Positions 1-11,202 of a stretch of 64,000 nt of DNA are shown piece after piece. The notes under the pieces were generated by a model. The model made no database searches. It was given only the letters and a program-made list of their open reading frames with translations, and was not told the DNA's origin. Source of the stretch: Odontesthes bonariensis (lineage: Eukaryota > Chordata > Actinopteri > Atheriniformes > Atherinopsidae); NCBI RefSeq assembly GCF_027942865.1, contig NC_134524.1:3212536-3276535 (forward strand), written 5' to 3'. A program made the translations under genes and the position numbers. Numbering within the stretch: position 1 is the stretch's first letter; the number at the start of each line of letters is the position of its first letter.

Positions 1-269
1 GACTGAACCGACCCGTACCGTTCTGAACCGACCCGTACCGTTCTGAACCAACCCGTACCGTTCTGAACCGACCCGTACCGTTCTCAACCTACCCGTACCG
101 GACTGAACCGACCCGTACCGTTCTGTACCGACCCGTACCGTTCTGAACCTACCCGTACCGGACTGAACCGACCCGTACCGTTCTGTACCGACCCGTACCG
201 TTCTAAACCGACCCGTACCGTTCTGAACCGACCCGTACCATACCGTTCTGTACCGACCCGTACCGGACT
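1..269. repeat. 20-bp minisatellite
   Basis: Tandem copies of a 20-bp unit (ttctgaaccgacccgtaccg and variants), about 13 copies. The array starts at or before the window edge, so its full length is unknown. Variants swap ttct/gact and gaacc/gtacc. Confidence 0.9.
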
Positions 270-801
270 GCATAGTGGGAACAGGCCATAAGTGAGAGAC
301 TTAGCCCCTCTTTAGTGGGCCCGAAACACCTCCCTGTGGAGGTGTCCTGAGGGGCCTGGTGCTTGTTGCGGAGGCCTTGGCGGCCCGATCTCCTGGCAGC
401 ATCGTTAGAAATGAAGCCCTCATTCTGCACAGCGTTAAACCCTTAAAGAGGACACCCTTAAATACCCCGACACCCTGCCGTCGGGGTATTTCTCAGCCTG
501 ATGCCCTCTGGGCTGTTTGAAGTTGAGCTCAGGGACGAAATGTGACGCCAACGCAGCGCCGTAACCGTTTATCTGCTGGTGCTTCAGCAGCGTGGGACGT
601 GCTGCAGAGACGGAAGTTTCTACAAGCGTCTGTACGACCCATCTCAGCAGAAACTGCCCCCTCGCAGGGCAACAAAGATTAGAGGTGCACGAGCTGCTGA
701 AGTGACGCCACAGAGCTCAGAGAAGCAGCTTTGGTGAGGCGCCATGCAGCAAAGGGTTAAGGTCTGCTCCTGGTGTGGACACGAAGAGGTGTGGCCTGTG
801 G
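270..801. other. Unique sequence upstream of cxxc4, nothing recognised
   Basis: Non-repetitive DNA between two arrays. A minus-strand ORF at 203-430 begins inside unique DNA and runs into the 20-bp array; I saw no recognisable protein similarity. It may contain cxxc4 5' regulatory sequence, but no specific site can be supported. Confidence 0.4.
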
Positions 802-1089
802 TCTGTTAACGGTTCTGTTAACGGTTCTGTTGATTCTGTTGGTTCTGTTCACGGTTCTGTTATCGGTTCTGTTGGTTCTGTTAACGGTTCTGTTAACGGT
901 TCTGTTGGATCTGTTCACGGTTCTGTTCACGGTTCTGTTAACGGTTCTGTTGGTTCTGTTAACGGTTCTGTTAACGGTTCTGTTAACGATTCTGTTGGAT
1001 CTGTTGGTTCTGTTGGTTCTTTTATCGGTTCTTTTATCGGTTCTTTTATCGGTTCTGTTGGTTCTGTTGGTTCTGTTGGATCTGTTGAT
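802..1089. repeat. 9/12-bp minisatellite upstream of cxxc4 start
   Basis: Repeats of ggttctgtt and ggttctgttaac, mixed 9-, 12- and 15-bp units. It ends about 170 bp upstream of the cxxc4 start codon, so it lies in the 5' UTR or the promoter. The long ORFs over it on both strands are by-products of the repeat. Confidence 0.9.
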
Positions 1090-1260
1090 CAAATGTCCTA
1101 TTTTCCATTTCAGCTCAGTTTAACTCATCTGGTACCAACATGAAACGCTCTCGCTGTTCAGACCTGAAATTCTTTCTCGTCTGTCTTCTCGTTCACAGAG
1201 AGAAACGTGGCGACCTCACAGAACTAACCGCTTACCGAGCAAACGTGTGCGTGGGAGGTC

Positions 1261-1377
1261 ATGTCGGGCATGACGAGTGGCGTGTGTGTGGAGAGCGACC
1301 TCTCCTCCATGCTCCAGAGAAGCTCCGCCCCCTCACATCATCACCCGAACCATCATGGTTACGGCGGCCAGGGGCAG
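1261..1377 (+). CDS. cxxc4: cxxc4 coding exon 1
   Basis: Thirty-nine codons starting [14 protein letters not shown]. The ATG at 1261 is the first in frame after a TAA at 1225-1227, which supports this start. The exon ends at a strong donor (CAG|GTGAGT) in phase 0 and joins in frame to exon 2. It is too short to stand out as an ORF; a longer ORF in another frame (1140-1442) overlaps it and is not the gene. Confidence 0.85.
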
Positions 1378-4300
1378 GTGAGTCGTGGCCCTACTTTCCG
1401 CCTTTCTTTAGACGAGCAACACAGAACCTGATGCTCCTTTAACCTTTAACCAAAACCCGCTGGGTCTGCTCACATCTGGACTGTCCGTGAAACAACAAGT
1501 TCATGTAAGACTCTATTCGATAGATCTTTTCTGTGAGTTTCAGTTCGTTATTACTTCTCAGGGCTTTTTCCACCAAAGCGGTTCCAGCGGTGGTCAAAAG
1601 CCAGAACCCAACTTAGAACCAGGCCCCCAAAAAACTGGTGCCCCAGCAGCATTTACCTCTTAAGTACCCCCAAGCTGAATAAAACAGGTTGAAAGTCCTA
1701 CAAAATCACATCAAATCTGGTTTTCACTCACTAATACAACATGGAAGACATGTTTTATTTAAATTAAGGTGTCTTCCCTTTCGAAAATGTTCGAGTGAAT
1801 TTATGACAAAGGAATGAAAGAAAATTATTGATGTGCGATCCGACACCAAGTAAAACCAAATGTGATACCGATACAGGAGATGTCAGTTAGTCCCGTAAAT
1901 GGCGAAATAACGATGTTCCACGCTGAAAATGTAACACGAAACAATCGTTAACACGAAATTAGTGCAGTTTTAAGAAAGTATCGACCCTAAAACAAACACG
2001 TTTGGGATCGCAAATATCGATACTTAAAAATCGATCTGCACAACACTAAAGAAAATGTATCGGTGACGCTCATTAGCTCATTAGCTCACTTCTCATGTGG
2101 AAGTGTTTGTATCAAAGATGTCTGTGAGATTTTGAGAAAATGAATAAATGGCTCCACAGTGTGTGACTGACATCATTTGACTGATTTTATGTTGTTTTTA
2201 TGTGGATAAAATGCCAAAAACGTGGAAAAGATCATAACTTTTGAAATCAAAATTGACAGTTTTCTTGATGAAAACCTCGGTGCTTAAAGGGTTAACTCTT
2301 CTGGGGTTAGGGACCGACTTTATCATCTGAAATGTTGTGACTGCCATGTTTAAAAACCCAGAACCCATGTAGCTTCTGGCCTGCTTATTACAAGAGAGAA
2401 CAATAAAGAACTGAGCTTCAACGTGAACGTGAAGTCCAAACAGCAGAAGAAGAACGTGAGCTAATAATGAGTCAACGTCACCATTACCTGTTGGCTCTTA
2501 TAGATCCCAATGAAACAAGAGTTCATAAATACCATTCAGAAACACCAACAACATCCCTGACTCTCATTTAAAACTATATAGTTCAAACTATATTGGTGAT
2601 ATTAGTGAAAATCAGACCACTTCATAGCATCAACCTAAAACTGGCTGTAGGACCAGATCTGAACCAGCACCAGAACCAATTCAATTCAGAACAGATTCAA
2701 TGGCAAAGAGATTCAATGAGAAAGAGATGCAATGGGAAAGAGATTCAGGCAAGGCAAAGAGATTCAATGGGAAAGAGATTCAATGGAAAAGAGATTCAAT
2801 GAGAAAGAGATTCAATGGGAACGAGATTCAGGCAAGGCAAAGAGATTCAATGACAAAGAGATTCAATGGGAAAGAGATTCAATGAGAAAGATATACAATG
2901 GGAACGAGATTCAGGCAAGGCAAAGAGATTCGATGGGAAAGAGATTCAATGGGAAAGAGATTCAATGAGAAAGAGATTCAATGGGAACGAGATTCAGGCA
3001 AGGCAAAGAGATTCAATGACAAAGAGATTCAATGGGAAAGAGATTCAATGAGAAAGAGATACAATGGGAACGAGATTCAGGCAAGGCAAAGAGATTCAAT
3101 GGGAAAGAGTTTCAATGGGAAAGAGATACAATGAGAAAGAGATTCAGGCAAGGCAAAGAGATTCGATGGGAAAGAGATTCAATGGGAAAGAGATTCAATG
3201 AGAAAGAGATACAATGGGAACGAGATTCAGGCAAGGCAAAGAGATTCAATGAGAAAGAGATTCAATGGGAACAAGTTTCAATGGGAAAGAGATACAATGA
3301 GAAAGAGATTCAGGCAAGGCAAAGAGATTCAATGAGAAAGAGATTCAATGGGAACAAGTTTCAATGGGAACAAGTTTCAATGGGAACGAGATTCAATGGG
3401 AAAGAGATTCAATTGTATTGTTGAGGAAGAATCCATCCCCGAGGTTTCTGCTCTGAAACCAGCATCACAACCAAAACACACCAAACACAAGCACATCGGT
3501 GCGTCCAAACCCTTGACTGGTACCGTTTAATGTCAGGTTTAAATGTCGGGTATAGATGTCAGGTCTCACACTAAAATCGTGGTGAGTTTCCTCGCTGTTA
3601 CCTGGACAGGTGCCGAGATTCAAAGCTCTAAAACTGGTGCGTCCTTTAGTCTGAAAGCACTCCGGTCCTGAAATGAAGGAAGCCCCAAATGGTCTCAAAG
3701 ATGTAAAGGAAGCTGATATATGTTTTGTATTGATAACGACAGTGTTGATCGGTATGATTGGTGACGATGGTTTTTTCGCCACAGGTGTCGGGCCTGGCGC
3801 CGATGCTGGACTACACCACAGAGATGGACCGCTACCGCTCGTCTATCGCCAGCTTCTACAAGACCAACGTCAACATGAACATGAACGTTACGAACTTCCC
3901 TCAGTCTGCCAAACTGGCGGCCCGTTTAGCCGCCGCCGCGCCCATCTTCCCGCCTTCTGCTGCCAGGCTGGGCGCCATGGCGACAGGACCCTGGGGTTGC
4001 CATGATAACATGAACATGAACCACCCGGCAGCCATGTTTTGGGGCCGACCCAAACCTGTAGCGACCGCACCATCGCATCACCACCATCACCACCCCTCGG
4101 CCACCCCGGGCCACATGACCTCCTCACACCCTCACGGTACCAGCATGCACCAGGGCAGCGGCGGCACGGGAGGGGGAGGAGGCGGCGGCAACGAAGGGGG
4201 AGGAGCTGAAAAACACGGACACACGGCATCACTTCCTGTCACGCAGGGAACGGCACATCATCATCCCATGGCACCTAGCAACGGGAACTTCCTCCCCGGT

Positions 4301-7300
4301 TACGGCAGCGGCGCCGAATGTGGCGTTATGAACAAGCAGGGACACGCCCACGCAGACATGATGGGCCTATCAGAGGGTGGGAGCTGCAACGGGGGAGGGG
4401 TGATGGGTGGTAGCTTCCTTGGGGGGTTAGGATTACCCCCTGGGGTCATTGTCATGGCAATGGGGTCGGCAGGGGGCGGGATCTCAGACGCCAGCAGCGC
4501 CTTTCAGATGACAGGCGGCCAGCGGGCGCTAACGGACTGCCAGCAGCACGCCAACTCCTCCCCCTGCCCCTCCTCCTCCTCGCCCTCGTCGTCGGGGGTG
4601 ACGGCGGGAGGCGTTTCTCTGTCATCGTCCTCGTCCTCATCATCGGGGACGGTGGCGAAGAGGAAGAGGAAGCGGTGCGGCGTGTGCGGGCCGTGCAGGC
4701 GGCTGATCAACTGCGGCGTCTGCTCGTCCTGCCGCAACAGGAAGACGGGTCACCAGATCTGCAAGTTCAGGAAGTGCGAGGAGCTGAAGAAGAAGCCGGG
4801 GGGAGGAGGGGGGGTGCTGGAGGTGAGCACGCACCTGTTTCACCTTTAACCTGTAAATGTGTGTGTGTTTACCTGTTTTACATCATTATGAGGACCGCAG
4901 CCCGACTCCATACCTACTCATGAGGACTTCCTGTAAATGTGGGGGCTGCAGTTTAGGATTAAGACTGGGTTTTAGTGTCAGGTTTAGGGTAACGGTGAGG
5001 ATGGGGAATGCACCGAGTCGTGTGTGTGTGTGTGTGTGTGTGTCCTGGCTCACTTAACCCAGATCAGTGCCAGTGAGGCGTGAGCTGGAAGGCATCGCTA
5101 ACCCTGCTGAGTGTGTGTGAGCATGAACGCTGTGCAGATGGTGGGTGGTGAAAAGCGAGAGCTCGCCGCCTGCCGCGGTCTGGCAGGCAGCCAGCGCACA
5201 CACACTCCGACACACACACCGACACACACACCGACACACCGAACCGCCGCTGATTCACAGCGATAAAGAGAGCCGGCAGAGTGCAGGGAAGGAGAATATT
5301 TATGTTTCTGCTTCTGTGCTCGAGTCGGTGTGAATGTGTGTGCGAGTGCCCTAAGAATTAGTGGCGATCAATAATTCATTGACACCAGTTTTCGACCTCA
5401 CTGATGACTTCATATATCTCTCTTACACACACCCTGTGGGAATCTCTACAAACCAACACTAATTATTCCCTCTTCTGCACTCGTGCACACACCGAAACAT
5501 GAGCGTGTGCGTCAGAAAGACAGTGAATTACCAGCCATAATCTTCTTCAATTACACGCTAATTGGACCTGTGGAGGCTAACGGCAAGTGACAGCCCTGTG
5601 TGTGTGTTTACGGGAATGTCTGCGTCTGAGTGTGTCGACAGGTGGTTTCACGCTCTTGCCTCATCCCTTTTCTCTCTGCCTTTGAAGTCGACCTGACAGA
5701 CTCGTAAAGTTTACTCTGTGTAATGAACTTTAAGGCTCTCTGGGTAGTTCTTCGCTCTGCAGGAAGCCTCGCCTCCTCCCACAGAACATCGGTCCTGCAG
5801 AGTCCAGAACAAACTGACCGCCAACTTCCAATCAAAATCAGTTCGGGCTTATTAAAGGAATATTCCACCTGTGAAGGTGGCTCAGGGAGCTCTGGAGCTC
5901 AACATTTATTTATTTTTCAGTCGAATCCAGCAGGTAACCAGCCTGGGAATTCCCATGCTGCTTTGCGCGCTATTTCATTCACACTGCAAAGGCAGCCTGG
6001 AAACCACCGCCCTTATTTTTGCCTGATTTAGGGAACCAATCACAGAACGGGGGGGCAGCAAGACGATGACGACGTCTATGCGTGACACCAAAGCTCGTAG
6101 AGTGTTAATCCAACATGGCAGCGGACACAACGTTACCGTTCGATGCAGCCTTAGAAAGTGTTTTAAGTAGCTCAGAACGCAAGTTTACTTTTAAAAAAGA
6201 GCAACGTTCTTCTTCTTCCTCGTCGAATTTCTGTCGCTCTACATACGTCATCTGGTATAAGTGATACAATTGGCTATGAATCACGCGCAAAGCAACATGG
6301 GAAGAACCAGACGCCGTTTGATAGACATTCGTAGCGCCCAATAAACGGCTCTAGGCATTCGTAAACCACGCCTCAAATACGAGAAAATGCACACCTAGTT
6401 CCCAGACCACCATCTCATCCAGATGTGGACGCGTCAGCCAGGCTAGCGGGTCACAGGAATGCTAAATGATAATTTAGCTAATCGAGTATGTCTTTGAAAA
6501 ATCGAGCAATCGGATAAGAAGCTGAAGGGGTGGGGGGTCTGAATGGAAACCAGTGTGTCAGCAGTGATGAGGGCCGAGTTTCCCTGAATCCTGATGTGAC
6601 AGATGCTGAGCCCACTGAGCTGCCGTCCTCCTCCTAACTGATGATCTCTGGACTCTCAAACACTCAAAGACGTTCTTTTCACTGATTTTCTGTTGTTTTT
6701 ATGTGGATAAAATGACAGAAAAACATGAAAAAGATCAGAAGGTGGAACAGATTTGTTCACAGTTGTGTTCATGAGTTGAGAAAATGATAAAAAATTAAAA
6801 AGAAAAAGAAAATCATGTGGAAATGTGTTCAGAATCTAATGAAGTCGTGGAATCTGAGGCACCGCCATGCAGTGATGTCATCAGTGATGATGGTGTGTTC
6901 GGACCCAACAGGAAACCAAGATTAATCTCACTTTAATCTCGCTGATTCAGCTCCTGGAGTGTTTCAGAATGTTCTCTGTTGGGTTGATGGTTCCCGCCAA
7001 ACATCTCAGCCATCAATAAGAAGCTGAGAACGCAGGGTTCAAATCTGATGGATAGACTGAGGCTGGTTAAAATGGGGCGGGGCCTCAGCAGAGGGGGGCG
7101 GGGCCTCGGCAGCGGGGCAGCTGACACCATCAGGCGTCGAGGTGACGGAGCGTCGGTGTTTTCCCCAAAGAAAGCTGCCTTTGGGACATCCCACTCGTCC
7201 CGCTTGTGTTGGTTAAATGTTACGTGCTGAGCAGGAAGCAACAAAAGTAAAGCGAGCAGCTCAGCGTAGCTCAACTGCTTATATTATAATTAATTAATAC

Positions 7301-7885
7301 TTACATTCTATTTCACTTTAAGGTTTTATTGATTGTTTCCTCTGTGCATTTAGATTATTTCTCAAAGCTTTTCTGGAAATTATTCAACATGAAAACTAAA
7401 ATTTAGAAAACTTTGATAAAGGTAACGTTTACCTGACACACCTGAACGACAGTTTAAAGTAGTTTGTTGTTGTCCTGACACCTTTAGGATGTATTAGTTA
7501 TGGCCTGAAACTGAAAGCATAAGCGCCTCTGCATGTTTCCCAAATGGGGCGGGGCTTATTCTAAAATAAACCCCGCCCCTAACATTCAATAACGTAAACA
7601 CACCTCGTTAGTTCTGGGCTGTAAATAAGCAGCTAAAGTGCTAAAGTGTCTCTCTGGGCACGTTTTTAGATTTCAGGCCCATCAGTAAACGCTACAACAC
7701 GAGAGCTACGCGTTTAGCTGCCATCGCATCGATGAACAACAGCAAATAATACTTAATTATTAAGGTGGCCGACCCCTAAAGCTCCAGAATTCAATGCCTT
7801 ATCAGATTTAAAAACACTTCTTTTTGTCTCCTCTCAGCGGCCTCCCTCTGTCCCGACCGGAGAAGCGTTCCGTTGGTTCTTCTAG
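1261..7885 (+). CDS. cxxc4: CXXC-type zinc finger protein 4 (IDAX), three coding exons
   Basis: Coding exons at 1261-1377, 3785-4822 and 7838-7885 join in phase to about 400 aa; human CXXC4 long form is about 367 aa. CXXC4 is known to bind unmethylated CpG DNA through its CXXC finger and to bind the Dishevelled PDZ domain, inhibiting Wnt signalling. Visible support: exon 1 carries a VCVE motif as in the human long form; exon 2 has [18 protein letters not shown] near its start and GLPPGVIVM in the middle. The CXXC finger is near residues 331-378 ([19 protein letters not shown], then [24 protein letters not shown] fits the Dishevelled-binding KTxxxI motif). The last exon ends EAFRWFF-stop, the family's invariant C-terminus. 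Gly, His and Ser homopolymer runs lengthen the middle. CXXC5 is less likely, because its finger region and the GLPPGVIVM segment differ. Confidence 0.92.
1378..3784 (+). other. cxxc4 intron 1
   Basis: A 2.4-kb intron with donor GTGAGT and acceptor ttttttcgccacag. Apart from the 16-bp array at 2689-3417 it holds AT-rich unique DNA in which I see no other gene. Confidence 0.75.
2689..3417. repeat. 16-bp minisatellite with 166-bp higher-order period, in cxxc4 intron 1
   Basis: Units of gagattcaatgggaaa with single-base variants, periodically interrupted by ggcaaggcaaa. The pattern repeats every 166 bp (equivalent points near 2700, 2866 and 3032). It lies in intron 1, about 370 bp before exon 2. 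Confidence 0.9.
3785..4822 (+). CDS. cxxc4: cxxc4 coding exon 2 (CXXC finger)
   Basis: 346 codons in phase 0, from GTGTCGGGC after the acceptor to GTGCTGGAG before the donor GTGAGC. It encodes the conserved N-terminal [12 protein letters not shown] block, poly-His, poly-Gly and poly-Ser stretches, and the complete zinc-binding CXXC domain with a basic KRKRKR run just ahead of it. Reading past 4822 into the intron gives a false end (EVSTHLFHL). Confidence 0.93.
4823..7837 (+). other. cxxc4 intron 2
   Basis: A 3.0-kb intron, donor GTGAGC and acceptor ttgtctcctctcag. It holds a (GT)n run at 5019-5042, short (CA)n-rich DNA near 5198-5240, and a probable small transposon near 5933-6403. No other gene seen. 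Confidence 0.75.
5933..6403. mobile_element. Possible inverted-repeat transposon fragment
   Basis: The left part (5941-5975, tgggaattcccatgctgctt, then tgcgcgc) reappears imperfectly in reverse complement around 6277-6305. Between them lies an open stretch beginning [20 protein letters not shown] at 6116. Ends and target duplication were not resolved, so the class is unknown. Confidence 0.35.
7838..7885 (+). CDS. cxxc4: cxxc4 terminal coding exon
   Basis: Fifteen codons plus [18 protein letters not shown]. It follows a polypyrimidine tract and CAG and is in phase with exon 2. The EAFRWFF ending is characteristic of CXXC4/5 proteins, so identification is firm despite the 48-bp length. Confidence 0.92.
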   Translation, partial: RPPSVPTGEAFRWFF

Positions 7886-7956
7886 ACTTCCCTCCGCCAA
7901 CAGCTGGAAGCCCGACAGGAAGTCACCGACGCAGACGGACTCCAGAGTCGAGCTTG

Positions 7957-7962
7957 AATAAA
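7957..7962 (+). promoter_or_regulatory. Candidate cxxc4 polyadenylation signal
   Basis: AATAAA 72 bp after the cxxc4 stop codon. It would give a very short 3' UTR; later signals could also be used. Confidence 0.45.
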
Positions 7963-9078
7963 GTTCGGCTGACGGACAGCAGCTTCTGGAACTGAACTGG
8001 AGGCTTTGCAGCAGGACGTCATCCTGTGTGGAGGACAAGTTATAGCCCACAAATTCAACCTCAGCCGGACCAGGAAGCCCGCTGGAAAGAGGAAGAGGAG
8101 GAGGAGGAAGGGGTAGTTCGATCAGAGGGCGATCAGAACTGGATGTGATGATACTGCAGCTGTTTGGTGATTTATGACCCCGTGCTCACAGGATGTCCTC
8201 ATACTAGCAAGCTATAAACCCTGCGGATCTATTTTTCTACATGTTAGCATCTCAGGTGGCTAAAGTTAGCAGCTAGTTGGTTTCAGACCTCTGAATCACG
8301 TGTTGGAGCTCAATTTACACAAACAGAAGCTCCTAAATTTACATTTTTTTGCATCAAATGTTACCTTACCATCGATATTTTGCCCTCTAATTAAACATTT
8401 TGGTGTTTTAGAGTTTGCCATTTAATGGAAAACCTCTAAAAAGAGCTGATGAAAGTATAGTGGGCAGGGCCTGATCAGGCCACTGGAGCTAACCAATCAG
8501 AACAGGGCAGACTGACTCAGAAAGGCCCTGTCGTAATGAGATTTTAATATGTGGGGTTCTGATCTAAGAAACTAGGATTTATAGATGCTGGCTGGACTCA
8601 TTTAACATCCAACAGCCTGAATTAATCAAATTAAGTGTTGGTAATGAAACTGGTAAGTAAATAACTAACCACAGACCTAAAAAGGCTGTTAAATCTATTA
8701 TCTATAATCTATTCTAAGGCTGTGAAAGTCCTTTAACACCATCAGTGTTTGGATAGCCGAAGACATTAAAGCTGCCGGTGTTCAATCAGCATCAGTTCAC
8801 CTCTAAATATCTGTAACAGAATCCAAATTAAGACCAAAAACTTGAGTTAGATGAGTTAAATGCATCTTGTGAGTGACTGTAATTAAGCAGCCCTGCATTA
8901 GACAAAGAGCTGTGATGGTCCAGCACAGAAAAGGCCGATTTTACCAACCAAAGGAGGGCAAAGTGCATCAGATTGGTCTGGTTTCAGGCTCATCCTTAAA
9001 AATGTTCAGGAAGCTTCGATCAACTCAAATTGGTGCCGAGCAGAAGAAGTGAACAAACAGAAGCTTCTCCTGTCAAAG
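7963..9078. other. Intergenic or 3' flanking DNA downstream of cxxc4
   Basis: About 1.1 kb of AT-rich unique sequence with no coding exon, RNA gene or transposon that I can support. Confidence 0.4.
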
Positions 9079-11202
9079 AGGGCGTTAAAGAGGGCGTTAA
9101 AGAGGGCGTTAGAGGGCCCTAAAGAGGGCGTTAAAGAGGGCGTTAAAGAGGGCGTTAAAGAGGGCGTTAGAGGGCGCTAAAGAAGGCGCTAAAGAGGGCG
9201 CTAAAGAGGGCGCTAAAGAGGGCGCTAAAGAGGGCGTTAAAGAGGGCGTTAGAGGGCGCTAAAGAAGGCGCTAAAGAGGGCGCTAAAGAGGGCGCTAAAG
9301 AGGGCGTTAAAGAGGGCGCCAAAGAGGACGTTAAAGAGGGTGTTAAAGAGGGCCCTAAAGAGGGCCCTAAAGAGGGCGTTAGAGGGCGTTAAAGAGGGCC
9401 CTAAAGAGGGCCCTAAAGAGGGCCCTAAAGAGGGCGTTAAAGAGGGCGCTAAAGAGGGCACTAAAGAGGGCGTTAAAGAGGGCGCTAAAGAGGGCGTTAG
9501 AGGGCGTTAAAGAGGGCGTTAAAGAGGGCCCTAAAGAGGGCCCTAAAGAGGGCGTTAAAGAGGGCGCTAAAGAGGGCGTTAAAGAGGGCGTTAAAGAGGG
9601 CGCTAAAGAGGGCGTTAAAGAGGGCGTTAAAGAGGGCCCTAAAGAGGGCGCTAAAGAGGGCACTAAAGAGGGCGTTAAAGAGGGCGTTAAAGAGGGCGCT
9701 AAAGAGGGCGCTAAAGAGGGCGTTAAAGAGGGCGTTAAAGAGGGCCCTAAAGAGGGCGCTAAAGAGGGCGTTAAAGAGGGCCCTAAAGAGGGCCCTAAAG
9801 AGGGCGTTAAAGAGGGCGCTAAAGAGGGCGTTAAAGAGGGCGTTAAAGAGGGCGCTAAAGAGGGCGTTAAAGAGGGCCCTAAAGAGGGCCCTAAAGAGGG
9901 CCCTAAAGAGGGCACTAAAGAGGGCGTTAAAGAGGGCGCTAAAGAGGGCGCTAAAGAGGGCGTTAAAGAGGGCGTTAAAGAGGGCGCTAAAGAGGGCGTT
10001 AAAGAGGGCACTAAAGAGGGCGTTAAAGAGGGCGTTAAAGAGGGCACTAAAGAGGGCGTTAAAGAGGACGTTAAAGAGGGCGTTAAAGAGGGCGCTAAAG
10101 AGGGCGCTAAAGAGGGCGTTAAAGAGGGCGTTAAAGAGGGCGTTAAAGAGGGCGCTAAAGAGGGCGCTAAAGAGGGCGCTAAAGAGGGCGTTAAAGAGGG
10201 CGTTAAAGAGGGCACTAAAGAGGGCGTTAGAGGGCCCTAAAGAGGGCGCTAAAGAGGGCGTTAAAGAGGGCACTAAAGAGGGCGTTAAAGAGGGCGTTAA
10301 AGAGGGCGCTAAAGAGGGCCCTAAAGAGGGCGTTAAAGAGGGCGTTAAAGAGGGCGCTAAAGAGGGCGTTAAAGAGGGCGCTAAAGAGGGCGTTAAAGAG
10401 GGCGCTAAAGAGGGCGTTAAAGAGGGCGTTAAAGAGGGCGCTAAAGAGGGCGTTAAAGAGGGCGTTAAAGAGGGCGCTAAAGAGGGCGTTAAAGAGGGCG
10501 CTAAAGAGGGCGTTAAAGAGGGCGTTAAAGAGGGCGCTAAAGAGGGCGTTAAAGAGGGCACTAAAGAGGGCGTTAAAGAGGGCGTTAAAGAGGGCGTTAA
10601 AGAGGGCGCTAAAGAGGGCGCTAAAGAGGGCGTTAAAGAGATCGCTAAAGAGGGCGTTAAAGAGGCCGCTAAAGAGGGCGTTAAAGAGGGCGTTAAAGAG
10701 GGCGCTAAAGAGGGCGTTAAAGAGGACGTTAAAGAGGGCGCTAAAGAGGGCGTTAAAGAGGGCGTTAAAGAGGGCGCTAAAGAGGGCGTTAAAGAGGGCG
10801 TTAAAGAGGGCGCTAAAGAGGGTGTTAAAGAGGGCGTTAAAGAGGGCGTTAAAGAGGGCGCTAAAGAGGGCGTTAAAGAGGACGTTAAAGAGGGCGCTAA
10901 AGAGGGCGTTAAAGAGGGCGTTAAAGAGGGCGCTAAAGAGGGCGTTAAAGAGGGCGTTAAAGAGGGCGCTAAAGAGGGTGTTAAAGAGGGCGCTAAAGAG
11001 GGCGTTAAAGAGGGCGCTAAAGAAGGCGCTAAAGAGGGCGTTAAAGAGGGCGTTAAAGAGGGCACTAAAGAGGGCGTTAAAGAGGGCACTAAAGAGGGCG
11101 TTAAAGAGGGCACTAAAGAGGACGTTAAAGAGGGCGTTAAAGAGGACGTTAAAGAGGACGTTAAAGAGGGCGTTAAAGAGGGCGTTAAAGAGGACGTTAA
11201 AG
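9079..11202. repeat. 12-bp minisatellite, about 175 copies
   Basis: Unit gttaaagagggc, alternating with gctaaagagggc, cctaaagagggc and actaaagagggc. A few 6- or 9-bp irregularities (agagggcgtt) shift the phase. Because 12 is a multiple of 3, the minus strand stays open for hundreds of codons (TPSLAPSL or FNALFSAL patterns); these are not credible genes. Confidence 0.95.

Noticed and set aside
3758-3784. TTG at 3758 as cxxc4 start
   Set aside because: This stretch is the intron 1 splice acceptor; the true start is the ATG at 1261 in exon 1.
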